Of a DNA stretch of 53,087 nucleotides, positions 51,444-53,087 are shown one piece after another. The stretch is from positions 1-53,087 of the forward strand of contig JAPPII010000065.1 in assembly GCA_028820845.1 (NCBI GenBank). Reading direction: 5' to 3'. Below the pieces are notes generated by a model, which saw only the letters and a program-made list of their open reading frames with translations, was not told where the DNA came from and did not search any database. The position numbers and the translations under genes are program-made. How positions within the stretch are numbered: the first letter of the stretch is position 1; every line of letters begins with the position of its first letter. Source of the stretch: Candidatus Poribacteria bacterium. Lineage in GTDB: Bacteria > Poribacteria > WGA-4E > WGA-3G.

Positions 51444-52949
51444 CTACACTTCACTTTTGATGAAGATTAGAAATATTGCCATGAAAAGAATAACATTGAT
51501 TAGCAGCAATAGACAGACATCGGGTAATGCGCGTTTTGTATTTACGCCGATGTCGCTTCTTTTAAAACGGAATTGCGGCAGTCTGCTCCAATCGACTGCC
51601 CCTTGGTTGGCGGAAAACCATTGTTGTTCCCCAAAAGCCTCTTTGTCATAAAAATAGTTGATGACTCTTTGGCGATATTGACGCGCTGCATCGAAAAAAT
51701 CACGGATACCGTTCAAATCTGTGCCTGTCCAGGCTTGCGTTGCTGAGTCATAGATGCCCATGGGTGAGAGTTTCAGTAAGGTTTTATCAATACCTGCAGG
51801 TCGCACAAAGATATTTTCAAGTCCAGGTTTTCGGAGCAGCCATGTTTTCTCTGCATTACCGATAACGCGGGGTTCAAGAAAGCGGAAATAACCCTGAGCG
51901 TGTGGAACTTGTGACTCAGATTGCTCATTAATTTTGCCAATATTAAGGGTATTCTTGAGGTAAACATTTAATTTTGATGTGCGTTGTATAAGGTATTCAC
52001 TACTCCATCCGGATGCTCCAATACCAAACCACATGCTTTCGCCGGGAACAGGGTCATTGACGAGAAAATCCTTTCGTTCTCTGTCAAATTCTTCCCATAT
52101 CTGTTTCATCTGATTCGCGGTAGAATCAATTTGTGCGCGCGGCGGACTCGATGGCGACATCACGGCGAGAATCATGTTTGGATAAACCAACACCAGAAAT
52201 CCCCAGGCGAACATAGATAGCATGAGGGCGGTGCTGGTCCTACGAGATACCTCAGAAATCAGCATCCCAATGAGGTAAAACACCGATAGGTATACCAGCG
52301 ATGTTAGAACAATCCCACCAATGCGAAGAAAATCATCAGGTGAAAGCGAGAGGGAACGGTTGTTCGTTAGCAAAATCATCGCGAAGAGGAGACTTAACAG
52401 CAACGGCATAAGCAGACAGAGCATTGCACTGATGTATTTTGCAAGCAGAATGTGTCCACGCCTCACCGATTGTGCCAGAACAAGACGTAAGGTGCCGCGT
52501 TCGCGCTCACCAGCGAAAGCATCGTAGGCGAATAGCAGTGCTGTCAAGCTGAGGATAACCTCAAAGATGAAGACGATATCAATTGATGTGAAGATGTTAA
52601 GAAACGGGTTATCTGACCCGTGCATGGAAGCGTCCCAAAGTGTAGGTACAAAGGCGTGATAGATTGGAACTTGGTTTCCGAGTTGTTTATCAAATCCGGC
52701 GTTGAAGATACTCAGCGGATTCGGTGGACGATCTATATTCAATTCATAACCCGAATAGGCTTTGAACTCTTGGAGTTTATCCTGATGTGTTTTGAGAGCG
52801 GTGTTATAAGCTGCCAACCGCCGTTCATAATCCTGAATAAGCACAGCAGTATTTGCGACGACAAGCAAGAGCGTGATGAAGACGGCTGCGGCGAACCGGA
52901 AGGTCATCAGGTTATCGAGGAGTTCTCGACGAATGAGTGTGATCAGCAT
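51444..52949 (-). CDS. ABC-2/DUF3526-type permease, type A, copy 1 (first of array)
   Basis: From the ATG at 52949 (GGAGAG 8 bases upstream) the protein is 501 aa. Six membrane helices are expected: about 17-37, 122-142, 170-195, 207-230, 240-260 and 478-498. That puts two domains outside (about 38-118 and 262-477). RPPNPLSIFNAGFDKQLGN lies in the first. GERERGTLRLVLAQSVRRG, between helices 2 and 3, is the likely coupling helix that docks on an ATPase. ABC-2/DUF3526 permeases usually work as dimers with a separate ATPase, moving or releasing substrates at the inner membrane. Type A and B proteins probably pair. The substrate is unknown and no ATPase gene follows. Confidence 0.88.
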   Translation of the reverse strand: MLITLIRRELLDNLMTFRFAAAVFITLLLVVANTAVLIQDYERRLAAYNTALKTHQDKLQEFKAYSGYELNIDRPPNPLSIFNAGFDKQLGNQVPIYHAFVPTLWDASMHGSDNPFLNIFTSIDIVFIFEVILSLTALLFAYDAFAGERERGTLRLVLAQSVRRGHILLAKYISAMLCLLMPLLLSLLFAMILLTNNRSLSLSPDDFLRIGGIVLTSLVYLSVFYLIGMLISEVSRRTSTALMLSMFAWGFLVLVYPNMILAVMSPSSPPRAQIDSTANQMKQIWEEFDRERKDFLVNDPVPGESMWFGIGASGWSSEYLIQRTSKLNVYLKNTLNIGKINEQSESQVPHAQGYFRFLEPRVIGNAEKTWLLRKPGLENIFVRPAGIDKTLLKLSPMGIYDSATQAWTGTDLNGIRDFFDAARQYRQRVINYFYDKEAFGEQQWFSANQGAVDWSRLPQFRFKRSDIGVNTKRALPDVCLLLLINVILFMAIFLIFIKSEV

Positions 52950-53087
52950 CGGATTTTCTCTCCACAGGTTTAGGTATTTCAAACTTGCAGGGTTGAATAT
53001 AGATCGGTTTTAATACGGGACACTATTATAGTTTACGCAATAAGTAGTTTTGGACATAGGCAATTTCAGTTTTCTTAATGTTATCAC
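52950..53087 (-). promoter_or_regulatory. Upstream region of the permease array
   Basis: On the minus strand TATAAT (53030-53025) lies about 75 bases before the first array gene. I see no good -35 box 17 bases ahead of it. The array may therefore start here, or continue from genes beyond the window edge. Confidence 0.35.

Noticed and set aside
1-53087. CRISPR array, rRNA or tRNA genes
   Set aside because: No regularly spaced direct repeats, no rRNA-like blocks and no cloverleaf with a GGTTCGA-type T-arm were noticed; a tRNA scan would be needed to exclude tRNAs fully.

Overview
The window looks like a chromosomal segment of an uncultured, Gram-negative-type bacterium. It carries a TonB-dependent receptor, OmpA-like peptidoglycan-binding domains, a Tat-signal protein and MurJ, so there is an outer membrane and murein. 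Intergenic spaces are packed with small palindromic and fold-back repeats. The gene mix (DUF4159, lone phosphodiester glycosidase, DUF2203, type 2-like IleS, DUF3526-like permeases) would fit a Poribacteria-like or similar candidate-phylum genome. That placement is an impression only; no 16S rRNA or other decisive marker is present.

Layout. (1) 0.08-1.75 kb: a TnpB-only IS200/IS605-type element that seems to have landed in a fold-back repeat. (2) 1.76-10.15 kb, minus strand: an adenylosuccinate-lyase-like gene, a phosphodiester glycosidase, a Tat-exported DUF4159 protein, and a trio of envelope proteins in which two solute-binding/OmpA fusions flank a membrane-anchored VWA protein. (3) 10.3-11.0 kb: a DUF4258/YgiT-type toxin-antitoxin pair, split by a 61-nt element that folds as two perfect hairpins on a closing stem. 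(4) 11.2-19.95 kb: a defence-like island with a PLD-nuclease/SNF2 helicase, an Eco57I-like adenine methylase broken by a frameshift at G-rich DNA, a small membrane protein broken exactly at a G9 tract, and an unrecognised 540-aa protein with a HEPN-like Rx6H motif. (5) 19.95-21.39 kb: non-coding, repeat-rich, with a TPR-gene remnant and a probable operator array upstream of a TonB-dependent receptor. (6) 23.8-37.2 kb: housekeeping genes ileS, rpsT, rsmB, thiE, thiD, murJ, hisF and a class IV aminotransferase (ilvE-like), plus a secreted propeller-like protein and a DUF2203 protein. (7) 37.2-37.8 kb: an antitoxin followed by broken PIN and DUF433 remnants. (8) 38.0-52.95 kb, minus strand: ten consecutive ABC-2/DUF3526-type permease genes.

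The permease array is the most striking part. It is five tandem copies of an A+B pair of paralogous six-helix permeases. A-type genes start ML(L/I/M/F)TLIRRE and B-type genes start (M/I)W(H/Y)I(A/T)KRE. No ATPase gene lies anywhere in the window. Eight of the nine gene joints are visibly engineered or disturbed: B-to-A joints are in frame with exactly one codon between stop and ATG, and terminal Glu-Val codons (GAGGT) double as Shine-Dalgarno sequences. The A1/B1 and A3/B3 joints have been opened by fold-back elements.

All family calls come from reading motifs and remembered family features. No search, alignment or folding program was run.
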